A stretch of DNA of 64,000 bases from Actinomadura nitritigenes (GTDB lineage: Bacteria > Actinomycetota > Actinomycetes > Streptosporangiales > Streptosporangiaceae), in NCBI RefSeq assembly GCF_017573545.1, contig NZ_JAGEOK010000022.1, positions 107,720-171,719 of the forward strand. Direction: 5' to 3'. The position numbers and the translations under genes are program-made. The notes under the pieces were generated by a model that did no database searches, was not told the origin of the DNA, and saw only the letters and a program-made list of their open reading frames with translations. Below, one piece after another: positions 50,608-59,921 of the stretch (the first letter of the stretch is position 1; each line of letters starts with the position of its first letter).

Positions 50608-53600
50608 TCAGCGGACGATGGAGGGTTGCAGCCAGTTCCTCATGACGTCAAGGAGATGATCCACGTCGACGGGCTTCGGCACGTAGTCCGACGCGCCCGA
50701 TTCGAGGCTCTTCTCGCGGTCTCCCTTCATCACCTTCGCGGTGATCACGATGATCGGCAGCTCGGCGAACTGCGGCATCCGCCTGATCGCCGCGGTCGTC
50801 GCGTAACCGTCCAGGCCGGGCATCATCACGTCCATCAGCACGATCGCCACGTCCGGGTTGCGGTGCAGCAGGTCGATCCCCGCCTGCCCGTCCTCGGCGT
50901 ACAGGACCTCCATCCCGTACCCCTCCAGGACGGACGTCAGCGCGAACACGTTGCGGACGTCGTCGTCGACGATCAGCACCTTGCGGCCCGACAGCACCCC
51001 GTCGACGAAGTCCGCCGGGGGCTCCGCCAGCATCCCGTTCAGCGCGGGCTCGGGCCGCCGCCCCTCACGGGGAGGCCGCTGGTCGGCCGGAAGGCCGTTC
51101 TCCCGGCCGGACGCCGCGCGCGGGGCGCCGCCCTCGGCGGGACCGCCCGCCGACAGCGCGGGCGGGGCCTCCGCCGCCCCCTCGGCCTCCTCCTGCGCCG
51201 CGGACCGCCGGCGGCCCTCCGCCTCGCTGTACTGGGCCGGCAGGTACAGCGTGAACACGCTGCCGCGGCCCGGCCGGCTCTCCGCCTGGATCTCCCCGCC
51301 CAGCAGCCGGGCGATGTTCCGGCTGATCGACAGGCCCAGCCCGGTGCCGCCGTAGCGGCGGCTGGTGGTCCCGTCGGCCTGCTGGAACGGCTCGAAGATC
51401 TCCTGCAGCTTGTCGGCGCTCACCCCGATGCCGGTGTCGATCACCCGGAACGCGATGACGTCCGGGGTGTTCCACAGCGCCGGCAGCGTGAAGTCGATGT
51501 CCCCGGCCCGCTCGATCACCAGCCGGACCTCGCCCTCGGCGGTGAACTTCACCGCGTTCGACAGCAGGTTGCGCAGCACCTGCTGCAACCGCTGCTCGTC
51601 GGTGTTCAGCGTCGGCGGGACGTCCGGCGCGACCTCCACCCCGAAGTGCAGCCCCTTGTCGACCGACAGCGGGCGGAACGTCGCGTCGACGTAGTCCACC
51701 AGCGCCGGCACCGACAGCCGCTGCGGATGCGCCTCCATCTTCCCGGCCTCCACCTTGGCCAGGTCCAGGATGTCGTTGATGAGCTCCAGCAGGTCGGTGC
51801 CGGACTCGTGGATCGTCCGCGCGAACTCCACCTGCTTGTCGGTGAGGTTGCCGCCCTGGTTCTCCGACAGCAGCTTGGCCAGCACCAGCAGGCTGTTCAG
51901 CGGCGTCCGCAGCTCGTGCGACATGTTCGCCAGGAACTCCGACTTGTACCGGGAGGAGATCGCGAGCTGCTCGGCGCGCTCCTCCAGCGTCCGCCGCGCC
52001 TGCTCGATCTGGAAGTTCTGGATCTCGATCGCCCGGTTCTGCTGGGCGAGCAGCGCCGCCTTCTCCTCGAGCTCGGTGTTGGAGTGCCGCAGCTCGCCCT
52101 GCTGGCGCTGCAGCTCGTCGGAGCGTTCCTGGAGCTCCTGCGCGAGCCGCTGGGACTCGCCGAGCAGCGCCTCGGTCCGGGTGTTGGCGCGGATCGCGTT
52201 CAGCGTCACCCCGATCGTCTCGATCAGCTGGCTGAAGAACGCCAGGTGCACGTCGGTGAACCGGCCGAACGACGCCAGCTCGATCGCGCCGAGCACCTCG
52301 TCCTCGAACACGATCGGCAGCACGATGATGTTGACCGGCGACGCCTCGCCCAGCCCCGACCCGATCCGGACGTAGTCGGCGGGCGCGTCGTTGATCAGCA
52401 GCGGGCGGCGCTCCTGCGCCGCCTGCCCGACGAGCCCCTCGCCGAGCGCGAACCGGACCGTGCCGATCCGGCTGCGCCGCGTCCCGTACCCGGCGATCAG
52501 CACCAGCTCGGTCTCCTCGCCGCCCTCGGCCAGGTAGAACGCGCCGTACTGGGCGCTCGCCGTCGGCGTCAGCTCCCGCATGATCAGCTCGGCGACCTGC
52601 ATCAGGTCCCGGTGCCCCTGCATGAGCCCGCCGATCCGGGCCAGGTTGGTCTTCAGCCAGTCCTGCTCCTCGTTCGCGCGGGTCGTCTCGCGCAGGGTGG
52701 CGACCATCAGGTTGACGTTGTCGGACAGCTCGGCGACCTCGCCGCGCGCCTCCACGGTGATCGTCCGGGTCAGGTCGCCGGTGGCGACCGCGCTGGCCAC
52801 CGCGCCGATCGCGCGGACCTGGGTGGTCAGGTTGCGGGCCAGCTCGTTCACGCTCTCGGTCAGCCGCTTCCAGGTGCCGGAGACGCCCTCGACCTCGGCC
52901 TGCCCGCCGAGCCGCCCTTCGCTGCCGACCTCGCGGGCGACGCGGGTCACCTCGGAGGCGAACGACGACAGCGTGTCCACCATCGTGTTCAGCGTCGTCT
53001 TCAGCTCGAGGATCTCGCCCTGCGCGTCGACGTCGATGCGGCGGGTCAGGTCGCCGTGCGCGACCGCCGTCGCGACCTGCGCGATGTTGCGGACCTGGTA
53101 GGTCAGGTTGGACGCCATGCCGTTGACGTTGTCGGTCAGGTCCTTCCACATGCCGCCCGCGCCGGGCACGTGCGCCTGGCCGCCGAGACGTCCCTCAGTA
53201 CCGACCTCGCGGGCGACCCGGCTGACCTCGTCCGCGAACGCCGACAGCGTGTCGACCATCGTGTTCAGGGTGTCCTTGAGCTGCAGGATCTCGCCCTGCG
53301 CGTCGACCTCGATCTTGCGGGTCAGGTCGCCCTGCGCGACCGCCGTGGTGACCTGGGCGATCCCCCGGACCTGCACCGTCAGGTTGTTCGCCATCGAGTT
53401 GACGTTGTCGGTCAGGTTCTTCCAGACGCCGCTGACGCCCTGGACGTTCGCCTGGCCGCCGAGGCGCCCCTCGGTGCCGACCTCGCGGGCGACGCGGGTG
53501 ACCTCGTCGGCGAAGGCGGAGAGGGTGTCGACCATCGTGTTGACGGTGTCCTTGAGTTCGAGGATCTCGCCCTGGGCGTCGACGGTGATCTTCTTGCCGA

Positions 53601-54840
53601 GGTCGCCCTCGGCGACGGCGGTGGTGACCTGCGCGATGTTGCGCACCTGGTACGTCAGGTTGGACGCCATGCCGTTGACGTTGTTGGTCAGATCGCGCCA
53701 GACGCCGCCCGCGCCGGGCACGTTCGCCTGGCCGCCGAGGCGCCCCTCGGTGCCGACTTCGCGGGCGACGCGGGTGACCTCGTCGGCGAAGGCGGAGAGG
53801 GTGTCGACCATCGTGTTGACGGTGTCCTTGAGTTCGAGGATCTCGCCCTGGGCGTCGACGGTGATCTTCTTGCCGAGGTCGCCCTCGGCGACGGCGGTGG
53901 TGACCTGCGCGATGTTGCGCACCTGGTACGTCAGGTTGTTTGCCATCGCGTTGACGTTGTCGGTCAGGTTCTTCCAGACGCCGCTCACGCCCCGCACGTT
54001 CGCCTGTCCGCCGAGGCGCCCCTCCGTGCCGACCTCGCGGGCCACGCGGGTGACCTCGTCGGCGAACGCCGACAGCTGGTCCACCATCTGGTTCACGGTG
54101 AGCTTCAGCTCCTGGAGCTCACCGGTCGCCTCGACCGTGACCTTGCGGGTCAGGTCGCCCTGCGCGACCGCCGTGGTGACCTCGGCGATGTCGCGGACCT
54201 GCGACGTCAGCCGCGCCGCCATCACGTTCACCGACGCCGTCACGTCCCGCCAGCGGCCGGTCATGCCGCGCGACGGGGCCTGGCCGCCGAGCCGCCCCTC
54301 TGTGCCGACCTCCCGGGCGAACTGGGTGACCTCCCAGGTGAACTGATCCAGCAGCTCGACCATGCCGTTCACCGACTTGGCCATCCGCAGCAGCTCGCCG
54401 CGCATGGGCCGGCCGCGCACCCGCAGCTCCACCCGCTGGCTCAGGTCGCCGGCCGCCACCGCCTCCACCACCCGGTGCATCCCGGTGGCCAGGTCGGTCA
54501 GCTTGTCGATGATCGCGTTCGCGTCCTCCACCGCCGACGCCCACGACCCGCGCAGGCTCCCCGGCGTCAGCCGCCCGCGCAGCTGCCCCTCGCGGCCGAT
54601 CTCGCGCCGCACCCGGGCCAGCCCGGACGCCACCTCGTGCCCGTTCTGCCGGATCTCGTCCAGTATCGCCGCGGCCTCCGCCACGGCGCCGTCGCCGGGC
54701 ACGTCCAGCTCGGTCGCCGTCCGGCCGTCCCGGACGGCGGCCAGCGCCTTCAGCAGCGGCGCGAGATCGGCGTCGCTGTAACGCGGAGTGGTGTCGCGAG
54801 ACCCGCCCGCGGGGCGGGCACGGGACGCTGTACGCGGCAT
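50608..54840 (-). CDS. HAMP-array hybrid histidine kinase (seven HAMP repeats, GAF, HisKA, HATPase, REC)
   Basis: A 1410-aa cytoplasmic kinase without membrane segments. Residues ~90-735 hold seven ~92-aa HAMP units (each with V-x-G-D-L-T/G-x-K/R and V-A-R-E-V-G-T/S-E-G-R-L-G-G-Q-A). Then a GAF domain (~740-900), a coiled coil (~905-960), H975 in SHELRTPLNS (HisKA), ATPase domain (NLLSNAVKFT, DTGIGV, GGTGLGLSI) and a C-terminal receiver (LMDVMMPGLDGY). The layout resembles fungal group III (Nik1/Os-1) kinases that sense osmotic or fungicide stress. Start ATG 54840 has AGGAGG/GAGGAA upstream. Confidence 0.92.
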   Translation of the reverse strand: MPRTASRARPAGGSRDTTPRYSDADLAPLLKALAAVRDGRTATELDVPGDGAVAEAAAILDEIRQNGHEVASGLARVRREIGREGQLRGRLTPGSLRGSWASAVEDANAIIDKLTDLATGMHRVVEAVAAGDLSQRVELRVRGRPMRGELLRMAKSVNGMVELLDQFTWEVTQFAREVGTEGRLGGQAPSRGMTGRWRDVTASVNVMAARLTSQVRDIAEVTTAVAQGDLTRKVTVEATGELQELKLTVNQMVDQLSAFADEVTRVAREVGTEGRLGGQANVRGVSGVWKNLTDNVNAMANNLTYQVRNIAQVTTAVAEGDLGKKITVDAQGEILELKDTVNTMVDTLSAFADEVTRVAREVGTEGRLGGQANVPGAGGVWRDLTNNVNGMASNLTYQVRNIAQVTTAVAEGDLGKKITVDAQGEILELKDTVNTMVDTLSAFADEVTRVAREVGTEGRLGGQANVQGVSGVWKNLTDNVNSMANNLTVQVRGIAQVTTAVAQGDLTRKIEVDAQGEILQLKDTLNTMVDTLSAFADEVSRVAREVGTEGRLGGQAHVPGAGGMWKDLTDNVNGMASNLTYQVRNIAQVATAVAHGDLTRRIDVDAQGEILELKTTLNTMVDTLSSFASEVTRVAREVGSEGRLGGQAEVEGVSGTWKRLTESVNELARNLTTQVRAIGAVASAVATGDLTRTITVEARGEVAELSDNVNLMVATLRETTRANEEQDWLKTNLARIGGLMQGHRDLMQVAELIMRELTPTASAQYGAFYLAEGGEETELVLIAGYGTRRSRIGTVRFALGEGLVGQAAQERRPLLINDAPADYVRIGSGLGEASPVNIIVLPIVFEDEVLGAIELASFGRFTDVHLAFFSQLIETIGVTLNAIRANTRTEALLGESQRLAQELQERSDELQRQQGELRHSNTELEEKAALLAQQNRAIEIQNFQIEQARRTLEERAEQLAISSRYKSEFLANMSHELRTPLNSLLVLAKLLSENQGGNLTDKQVEFARTIHESGTDLLELINDILDLAKVEAGKMEAHPQRLSVPALVDYVDATFRPLSVDKGLHFGVEVAPDVPPTLNTDEQRLQQVLRNLLSNAVKFTAEGEVRLVIERAGDIDFTLPALWNTPDVIAFRVIDTGIGVSADKLQEIFEPFQQADGTTSRRYGGTGLGLSISRNIARLLGGEIQAESRPGRGSVFTLYLPAQYSEAEGRRRSAAQEEAEGAAEAPPALSAGGPAEGGAPRAASGRENGLPADQRPPREGRRPEPALNGMLAEPPADFVDGVLSGRKVLIVDDDVRNVFALTSVLEGYGMEVLYAEDGQAGIDLLHRNPDVAIVLMDVMMPGLDGYATTAAIRRMPQFAELPIIVITAKVMKGDREKSLESGASDYVPKPVDVDHLLDVMRNWLQPSIVR
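53444..53938. repeat. 276-bp tandem repeats with near-identical DNA in the HAMP array
   Basis: Units 53444-53662 and 53720-53938 are the same over 219 bp except one base (C/T, silent in the kinase frame), at an offset of 276 bp = 92 codons. Other units in the array have diverged much further, so these two were equalised or duplicated recently. Confidence 0.85.
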
Positions 54841-55120
54841 TGTTCCTCATCCTCCTGGCCCGCGGTCGCCGGGTGCCCGACGCGGCGGGCCGGTCTTTCC
54901 GGACCGCCTCCCGGCCGCACCAGTACTCTACGTTGCCGCCCGTTCCAGGACCCCGATCGCGCCCTCACGGGTGACAAGCCGCATAGGTCGTGGATCGGGG
55001 CCCGTAGCCTTCGTGTTACGGTCTGTCGTGTTGTGGCGGAGGGTCGCACACCGAGGTCAGAGGCATTGCGCGGCCCCGGTTCGGCACTCTCGTGGCCCGG
55101 CGGCCGCACGGTCTGCCACG

Positions 55121-57433
55121 ATGGCCAGACCCGGTAAGCAGGCTTCGAACGAGGGACGGCAGTTGGATCGGCAGACGGCGTCGGCGACCTTCCCGTCCGC
55201 CGCCGCGGCGGTGGCGGACGCGCGCCGCTTCGTCCGGAAGGTGCTCGCCGACTGGGGCATGGACGAGGCCGCCGACGACGCGGTCCTGGCCACCAGCGAG
55301 CTGGCCACCAACGCGGTCGCCTACGCCGGCACGTCCTTCGAGGTGTCCTGCCGCCTGGAGGGCGGCGACATCGAGATCGAGGTCCGCGACCGCCACCCCA
55401 CCCGCGGGATCGAGATGCCGGGCGTCACCGCCTCCAGCGGCCGCGGCCTGCCGTCGATCGCCCGGCTGGCCGCCTCCTGGGGCGTCTCCTACGACCGCCG
55501 CACCAAGGGCGTCTGGTTCCGGCTGCCCCGTCCGGGCGCCGACGAGGGCGGCGCCGAGCCGGGCGCGTCCGACGACGCCGCGGCGGAGGCGGAGCCGGCC
55601 CCGGGCATCGCCCGCGCGGAGCGGGCCGCCCGCGGCTTCGGCCTCGACACGGTCGCCGAGGCCGGGCTCGAGACCGGCGTCCCCGGTGCCCAGCCCCGCG
55701 ACGACCGGCTCGGCGGCGAGCGCCTCGACGGCGACGGGATGGGCGAGACGCCCGCCGCCGGCGACCGGCTGCTGCGCTCCCCGGCCGCGGTGGAGGCCAT
55801 GGAGGACGCCGTCGCGGCCGTCCGCGAGGTCCTCGGCGCCGACGGCGCGGCCGTCCTGCTGACCGAGCGCGACGGACGACTGATCATGGGCGCGTCCGGC
55901 GGCACCGCCGCGGAGATGCCGCTCGGCGGCCTGACGGTGGGCGGCCTCGCCCCCGCCGTCCGCGCCGGCTCGCCGTGGGTGGCCCCCGACGCCGCCGACC
56001 CGGCCGCCGCCGCGCTGCGGGCGGGCTCGCTGGCAGCGGCCCCGCTGGAGTCGCAGGGCCGCCTCACCGGCCTGCTGGTGGCCGTCTCGTCGGCCCCCGG
56101 CCGGTTCGAGGAGGCCGACGGCGCCCGCCTCGGCCGCCTCGCCGACGAGATCTCGCTGTCCCTGGAGAAGGCCAGGGTGGGGGAGCTGGAACGGTCCTGG
56201 CGCGGCTGGCTCAGCTTCGTCGCCGAGGCCAGCGACCTGCTCGCCGGCACGCTCGACCAGGAACGGACGATGGCGCTGGTCGCCCAGCTCGTCGTGCCGC
56301 GGCTCGCCACCTGGTGCGCCGTCTACACCGTCACCGAGACCGAGCCGGCGCGGCTCGCCTACGTCTGGCACGCCGACGAGACCCGCGCCGACGGCCTGCG
56401 CGACCTGCTCGACCAGGCCAGCACCGCCCCGCCGATGGACGCCCCCGGCCCCTGGAACGGCCTCGCCGGCGCCCCGGAGGACGTCCGCACCGCCGCCGGC
56501 GACACCGCCGACGACCAGGTCTACGCGTTCCCGCTGATCGCCCGGGGCCGCCGCATCGGCAGCATCGTCATCGGCCGCCCCGCCGGCGACCGGTTCCAGC
56601 GCAGCGCCATCGAGCTGGCCGAGGAGCTCAGCCGCCGCGCCGCCCTCGCCGTCGACAACGCCCGCCTGTTCTCGGCCCAGACCGCCATGAGCAGCGCCCT
56701 GCAGCGCAGCCTGCTCCCGCCCGGCATCCCGGAGATCCCCGGCCTGGAGGTCGCGGTCGTCTACGAGCCGGCGGGGGAGGGCAGCGAGGTCGGCGGCGAC
56801 TTCTACGACGTGTTCGAGTCCGGCGTCCGGCCCGGCGCCCCGCAGTCCCCGTCCCGCTGGCGGTTCGCGATCGGCGACGTGTGCGGCACCGGACCGGAGG
56901 CCGCCGCCGTCACCGGCCTGGCCCGGCACGCGCTGCGCATCCTCGCCGCCGAGGACATGTCGGTGCCGGGCGTCCTCGCACGCCTCAACCGGCTGATCCT
57001 GGGCGAGGGCGAGCGCGGGCGGCTGCTCACCCTGCTGCACGGCGAGATCGCGGCGCGCCGCCGCCGCGACGGCGTCACGATCAGGCTGACGAGCGCGGGG
57101 CACCCGCCCCCGCTGGTGCTCGACCCGGAGGGCGGCGTCCGCGAGGCCGCCACCCCCCAGCCGCTGCTCGGCGTGTTCGACGGCGTGGAGTTCCACACCG
57201 ACACCCTCGAGCTGCGCCGCGGCGAGGTGCTGCTGTGCGTGACCGACGGGGTCACCGAGCGGCGCTCGGGCAACCGCCTGCTCGGCGACGGCCACGGGCT
57301 GGAGCGGCTGCTGGCCGGCTGCACCGGGCTGAGCGCAGGGGCCGTCGCCGCCCGCATCCAGCGAGCGGTGCGCGACTTCGGCCCCGAACCCTCGAACGAC
57401 GACGTTGCCCTCATCGTTCTGCGGGCGTCATGA
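55121..57433 (+). CDS. SpoIIE-type PP2C phosphatase with N-terminal RsbW-like ATPase and GAF domains
   Basis: A 770-aa protein. Residues ~25-145: HATPase_c_2 (LATSELATNAVAYAGTSFEVSC, SSGRGLPSIARLAASWG). Residues ~220-345 and ~365-510: two GAF-like sensor domains. C-terminal ~225: SpoIIE/RsbU PP2C domain (GSEVGGDFYDVF, VCGTGPEAAAVTGLARHALR, LTSAGHPPPLVL, CVTDGVTERR). It probably dephosphorylates the STAS antagonist next door. The start at ATG 55121 has a weak ribosome-binding site; TTG at 55163, with GAGGGACGG ahead, is an alternative that begins at the ATPase domain. Confidence 0.88.
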   Translation: MARPGKQASNEGRQLDRQTASATFPSAAAAVADARRFVRKVLADWGMDEAADDAVLATSELATNAVAYAGTSFEVSCRLEGGDIEIEVRDRHPTRGIEMPGVTASSGRGLPSIARLAASWGVSYDRRTKGVWFRLPRPGADEGGAEPGASDDAAAEAEPAPGIARAERAARGFGLDTVAEAGLETGVPGAQPRDDRLGGERLDGDGMGETPAAGDRLLRSPAAVEAMEDAVAAVREVLGADGAAVLLTERDGRLIMGASGGTAAEMPLGGLTVGGLAPAVRAGSPWVAPDAADPAAAALRAGSLAAAPLESQGRLTGLLVAVSSAPGRFEEADGARLGRLADEISLSLEKARVGELERSWRGWLSFVAEASDLLAGTLDQERTMALVAQLVVPRLATWCAVYTVTETEPARLAYVWHADETRADGLRDLLDQASTAPPMDAPGPWNGLAGAPEDVRTAAGDTADDQVYAFPLIARGRRIGSIVIGRPAGDRFQRSAIELAEELSRRAALAVDNARLFSAQTAMSSALQRSLLPPGIPEIPGLEVAVVYEPAGEGSEVGGDFYDVFESGVRPGAPQSPSRWRFAIGDVCGTGPEAAAVTGLARHALRILAAEDMSVPGVLARLNRLILGEGERGRLLTLLHGEIAARRRRDGVTIRLTSAGHPPPLVLDPEGGVREAATPQPLLGVFDGVEFHTDTLELRRGEVLLCVTDGVTERRSGNRLLGDGHGLERLLAGCTGLSAGAVAARIQRAVRDFGPEPSNDDVALIVLRAS

Positions 57434-57464
57434 TGGAGACCAACAATCGGTAAGGTGGGGTGGC

Positions 57465-57803
57465 GTGGGGCTTGCCTTGCACACGACACGACAGGACGGC
57501 CGTGCGACGATCGCCGCGCGCGGCTCCATAGACCTGCACTCCTCCGACGAACTGCGGGCCCGGCTGGCCGAGCTCGTGGACGCCGGTGAGCGCGTGGTCG
57601 TGGTCGATCTCACCGCCGTCGACTTCTGCGACTCGTCCGGACTCAACGTCCTCGTCCGCGCGTACAAGCACGCCCGGGCGCAGAACGCCACGCTGACGGT
57701 CACCGGCGCCTACGGCCGGGTGGAGAACGTGCTGCGCACGACCGGCCTCGACCGCTTCCTGATCGAAGGTCCGGCGGAGGAGGCGCCCGCCGATGGACGC
57801 TGA
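57465..57803 (+). CDS. STAS-domain anti-anti-sigma factor (RsbV/SpoIIAA-like)
   Basis: A 112-aa STAS protein. The phosphorylatable serine lies in VDFCDSSGLNVLVRAYKHA. When dephosphorylated it would bind the RsbW-like kinase and free a sigma factor. GTG at 57465 follows AAGGTGGGG; 31 nt separate it from the phosphatase gene, so they share a transcript. Confidence 0.9.
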   Translation: MGLALHTTRQDGRATIAARGSIDLHSSDELRARLAELVDAGERVVVVDLTAVDFCDSSGLNVLVRAYKHARAQNATLTVTGAYGRVENVLRTTGLDRFLIEGPAEEAPADGR

Positions 57804-57875
57804 GACGACGCCGCCCGGAACCGGGCGGCCGCACCGGACGGGACGGCACACGATGCGGAACGGCGAGCGGGCGGA

Positions 57876-58256
57876 GTGACCGACCCGATGACCGAGACCA
57901 CGCTGCGCGCGGCCCCCCAGACGGAGGCCGTCGAGTACGCGCGCCGCCTCGCCGCCCGCACCATGCGGACCTGGGCGCTGATGGAGCGCGAGGAGCTCGT
58001 CACCGCGATCGTCGCCGAACTGGTCGCCAACGCGGTCCGGCATGCCGGGACGGCGCTGGAGCTGCGCCTGCTGCGGGGCAGCGGGCGCGTCCGGGTCGAG
58101 GTCCGCGACCGCGCCGCCCAGCTGCCCCGGCTGACCGTCCCCGGGCCCCTCGACGAATCCCACCGCGGCCTGTTCATCGTCGACCGGTTCGCCACCTCGT
58201 GGGGCGCCGACCCGGTCACCGGCGGCAAGGTCGTCTGGGCCGAGGTCAGCATCTGA
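57876..58256 (+). CDS. anti-sigma factor / serine kinase ATPase (RsbW-like)
   Basis: A 126-aa HATPase_c_2 protein: VAELVANAVRHAGTALELRL holds the N-box, RDRAAQLP and HRGLFIVDRFATSWG the G-box region. Expected to phosphorylate the adjacent STAS protein and to bind a sigma factor. The start is GTG at 57876 or ATG at 57888; the second has GGAG about 11 nt upstream. It ends the partner-switch operon. Confidence 0.82.
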   Translation: MTDPMTETTLRAAPQTEAVEYARRLAARTMRTWALMEREELVTAIVAELVANAVRHAGTALELRLLRGSGRVRVEVRDRAAQLPRLTVPGPLDESHRGLFIVDRFATSWGADPVTGGKVVWAEVSI

Positions 58257-58347
58257 CACGGCGGCCCCGCGCGGGCCGCGCGTCGGTTCGAAGATCACCT
58301 CGTCGCACCGCCGGCGTCGCACGTCGGCCGGGCGCACCCGGACATGA

Positions 58348-58386
58348 GAACGGCGCGCCCGCCCCTGGAGGCGGAACGCGCCGTTC
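58348..58386. terminator. hairpin between RsbW-like and DAHP-synthase genes
   Basis: GAACGGCGCG / CGCGCCGTTC outer stem (10 bp) with an inner CCGCC/GGCGG stem, between convergent genes and 12 nt from the DAHP-synthase stop. Confidence 0.65.
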
Positions 58387-58398
58387 CGGGACCGCTCG

Positions 58399-59748
58399 TC
58401 AGGACGACTTGCGGTACAGCTCCGCGACCATGAAGGCCAGATCCAGCGACTGGCCGCGGTTGAGCCGCGGGTCGCAGGCCGTATCGTACCGCTGGTGCAG
58501 GTCGTCCTCCTCCAGCCCGTGGCCGCCGCCGGTGCACTCGGTCACGTCGTCGCCGGTGAACTCGATGTGGATGCCGCCCGGGTGCGTGCCGAGCGCCCGG
58601 TGCACCTCGAAGAACCCGGCGACCTCGTCCAGCACGTCGTCCAGCCGCCGCGTCTTGTGCCCGCTCGGCGCCTCGTAGGTGTTGCCGTGCATCGGGTCGC
58701 AGATCCACGCGACCGGCGCGCCGCTCTGGTGCACCTTCTCGATCAGCGGCGGCAGCGTGTCCCGGATCCGGCCCGCGCCCATCCGGGTGATGAAGGTCAG
58801 CCGGCCCGGCTCCCGCTCCGGGTTCAGCGTGTCGATCAGCGCCAGCGCGTCGTCGGCGGTGGTCGTGGGCCCGAGCTTCACCCCGATCGGGTTGCGGATG
58901 TGCCGCAGGAACTCCACGTGCGCGCCGTCCAGCTGCCGGGTCCGCTCCCCGAGCCACAGGAAGTGGCCCGACACGTCGTAGGGCAGGCCGCTGAGGTGGT
59001 CGATCCGGGTCAGCGCCCGCTCGTACTCGAGCAGCAGCGCCTCGTGGCTGGAGTAGAACTCCACGCTGTGGAACTCGTCCGGGCTCACCCCGCACGCCTT
59101 CATGAACGTCAGCGCCCGGTCGATCTCCCCGGCGAGCTGCTCGTACCGGCGGCCCGACGGGCTCGTCGCCACGAAGTCCTGGTTCCAGGCGTGCACCTGC
59201 CGCAGGTCGGCGTAGCCGCCCTTGGTGAACGCCCGGCACAGGTTCAGCGTCACCGCCGAGCAGTGGTAGGCGCGCAGCAGCCGGTGCGGGTCGTTGCGGC
59301 GGGACTCGGCGTCGAACGCGAAGCCGTTCACCGCGTCGCCCCGGTAGGCGGGCAGCTCCACGCCGCCGCGCACCTCCGACGGCTTCGAGCGCGGCTTGGC
59401 GAACTGCCCGGCCATCCGGCCGATCTTCACCACCGGCACGCTGGCGGCATAGGTGAGCACGACGGCCATCTGCAGCAGCGTCTTGAGCTTGTTCTTGACC
59501 GCGTCGGCGTTCGACCCCTCGAAGGTCTCCGCGCAGTCGCCGCCCTGCAGGACGAACGCCTCGCCGCGCGCGACGTCCGCGAGCCGGGCCTTGAGCTGGT
59601 CGCACTCGCCCGCGAACACGAGCGGCGGCTGCGCGGCGAGTTCGGCGGCGACGGCGCGGACCTCGGCCGGGTCGTCCCAATCGGGCTGCTGCAATGCGGG
59701 GAGGTCGCGCCAGGCGTCGAGCGCCCCCGAGACGCTGGAAGTACTCAC
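58399..59748 (-). CDS. aroG: class II 3-deoxy-7-phosphoheptulonate synthase
   Basis: A 449-aa type II DAHP synthase, first step of the shikimate pathway (PEP + erythrose-4-phosphate). Recognised from VFAGECDQLKARLADVARGEAFVLQGGDCAETF, RNDPHRLLRAYHCSAVTLNL, the metal and substrate region WICDPMHGNTYEAPSGHKTR, and DPRLNRGQSLDLAF. A TTG at 59754 is in frame; the GTG at 59748 (MSTSSVSGALDAWRDLPALQQP) fits family starts. It is a single-gene unit. Confidence 0.93.
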   Translation of the reverse strand: MSTSSVSGALDAWRDLPALQQPDWDDPAEVRAVAAELAAQPPLVFAGECDQLKARLADVARGEAFVLQGGDCAETFEGSNADAVKNKLKTLLQMAVVLTYAASVPVVKIGRMAGQFAKPRSKPSEVRGGVELPAYRGDAVNGFAFDAESRRNDPHRLLRAYHCSAVTLNLCRAFTKGGYADLRQVHAWNQDFVATSPSGRRYEQLAGEIDRALTFMKACGVSPDEFHSVEFYSSHEALLLEYERALTRIDHLSGLPYDVSGHFLWLGERTRQLDGAHVEFLRHIRNPIGVKLGPTTTADDALALIDTLNPEREPGRLTFITRMGAGRIRDTLPPLIEKVHQSGAPVAWICDPMHGNTYEAPSGHKTRRLDDVLDEVAGFFEVHRALGTHPGGIHIEFTGDDVTECTGGGHGLEEDDLHQRYDTACDPRLNRGQSLDLAFMVAELYRKSS

Positions 59749-59921
59749 GCGCAAAGGTTATCGGGCGGCGCGCGCGCTCGATGCCCTGTCCGGGTCCCGC
59801 AGCCGCTCCAGGGAGCCCCGGAGCCGCCGCCGGAGCCCAGCAGAACGCCGGCCGGACGGCCCCGAGGCCGCCCGGCCAGCGGATCACGCACGATGTTCGG
59901 TTGTCCGGCCGCGGACGCGGT

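Noticed and set aside
49942..55137. A 1731-codon open frame on the plus strand
   Set aside because: It lies antisense to the response regulator and HAMP kinase, whose domains are unmistakable. Long antisense frames are common at this GC content, and the translation is Arg/Val/Gln-rich with no family motif.
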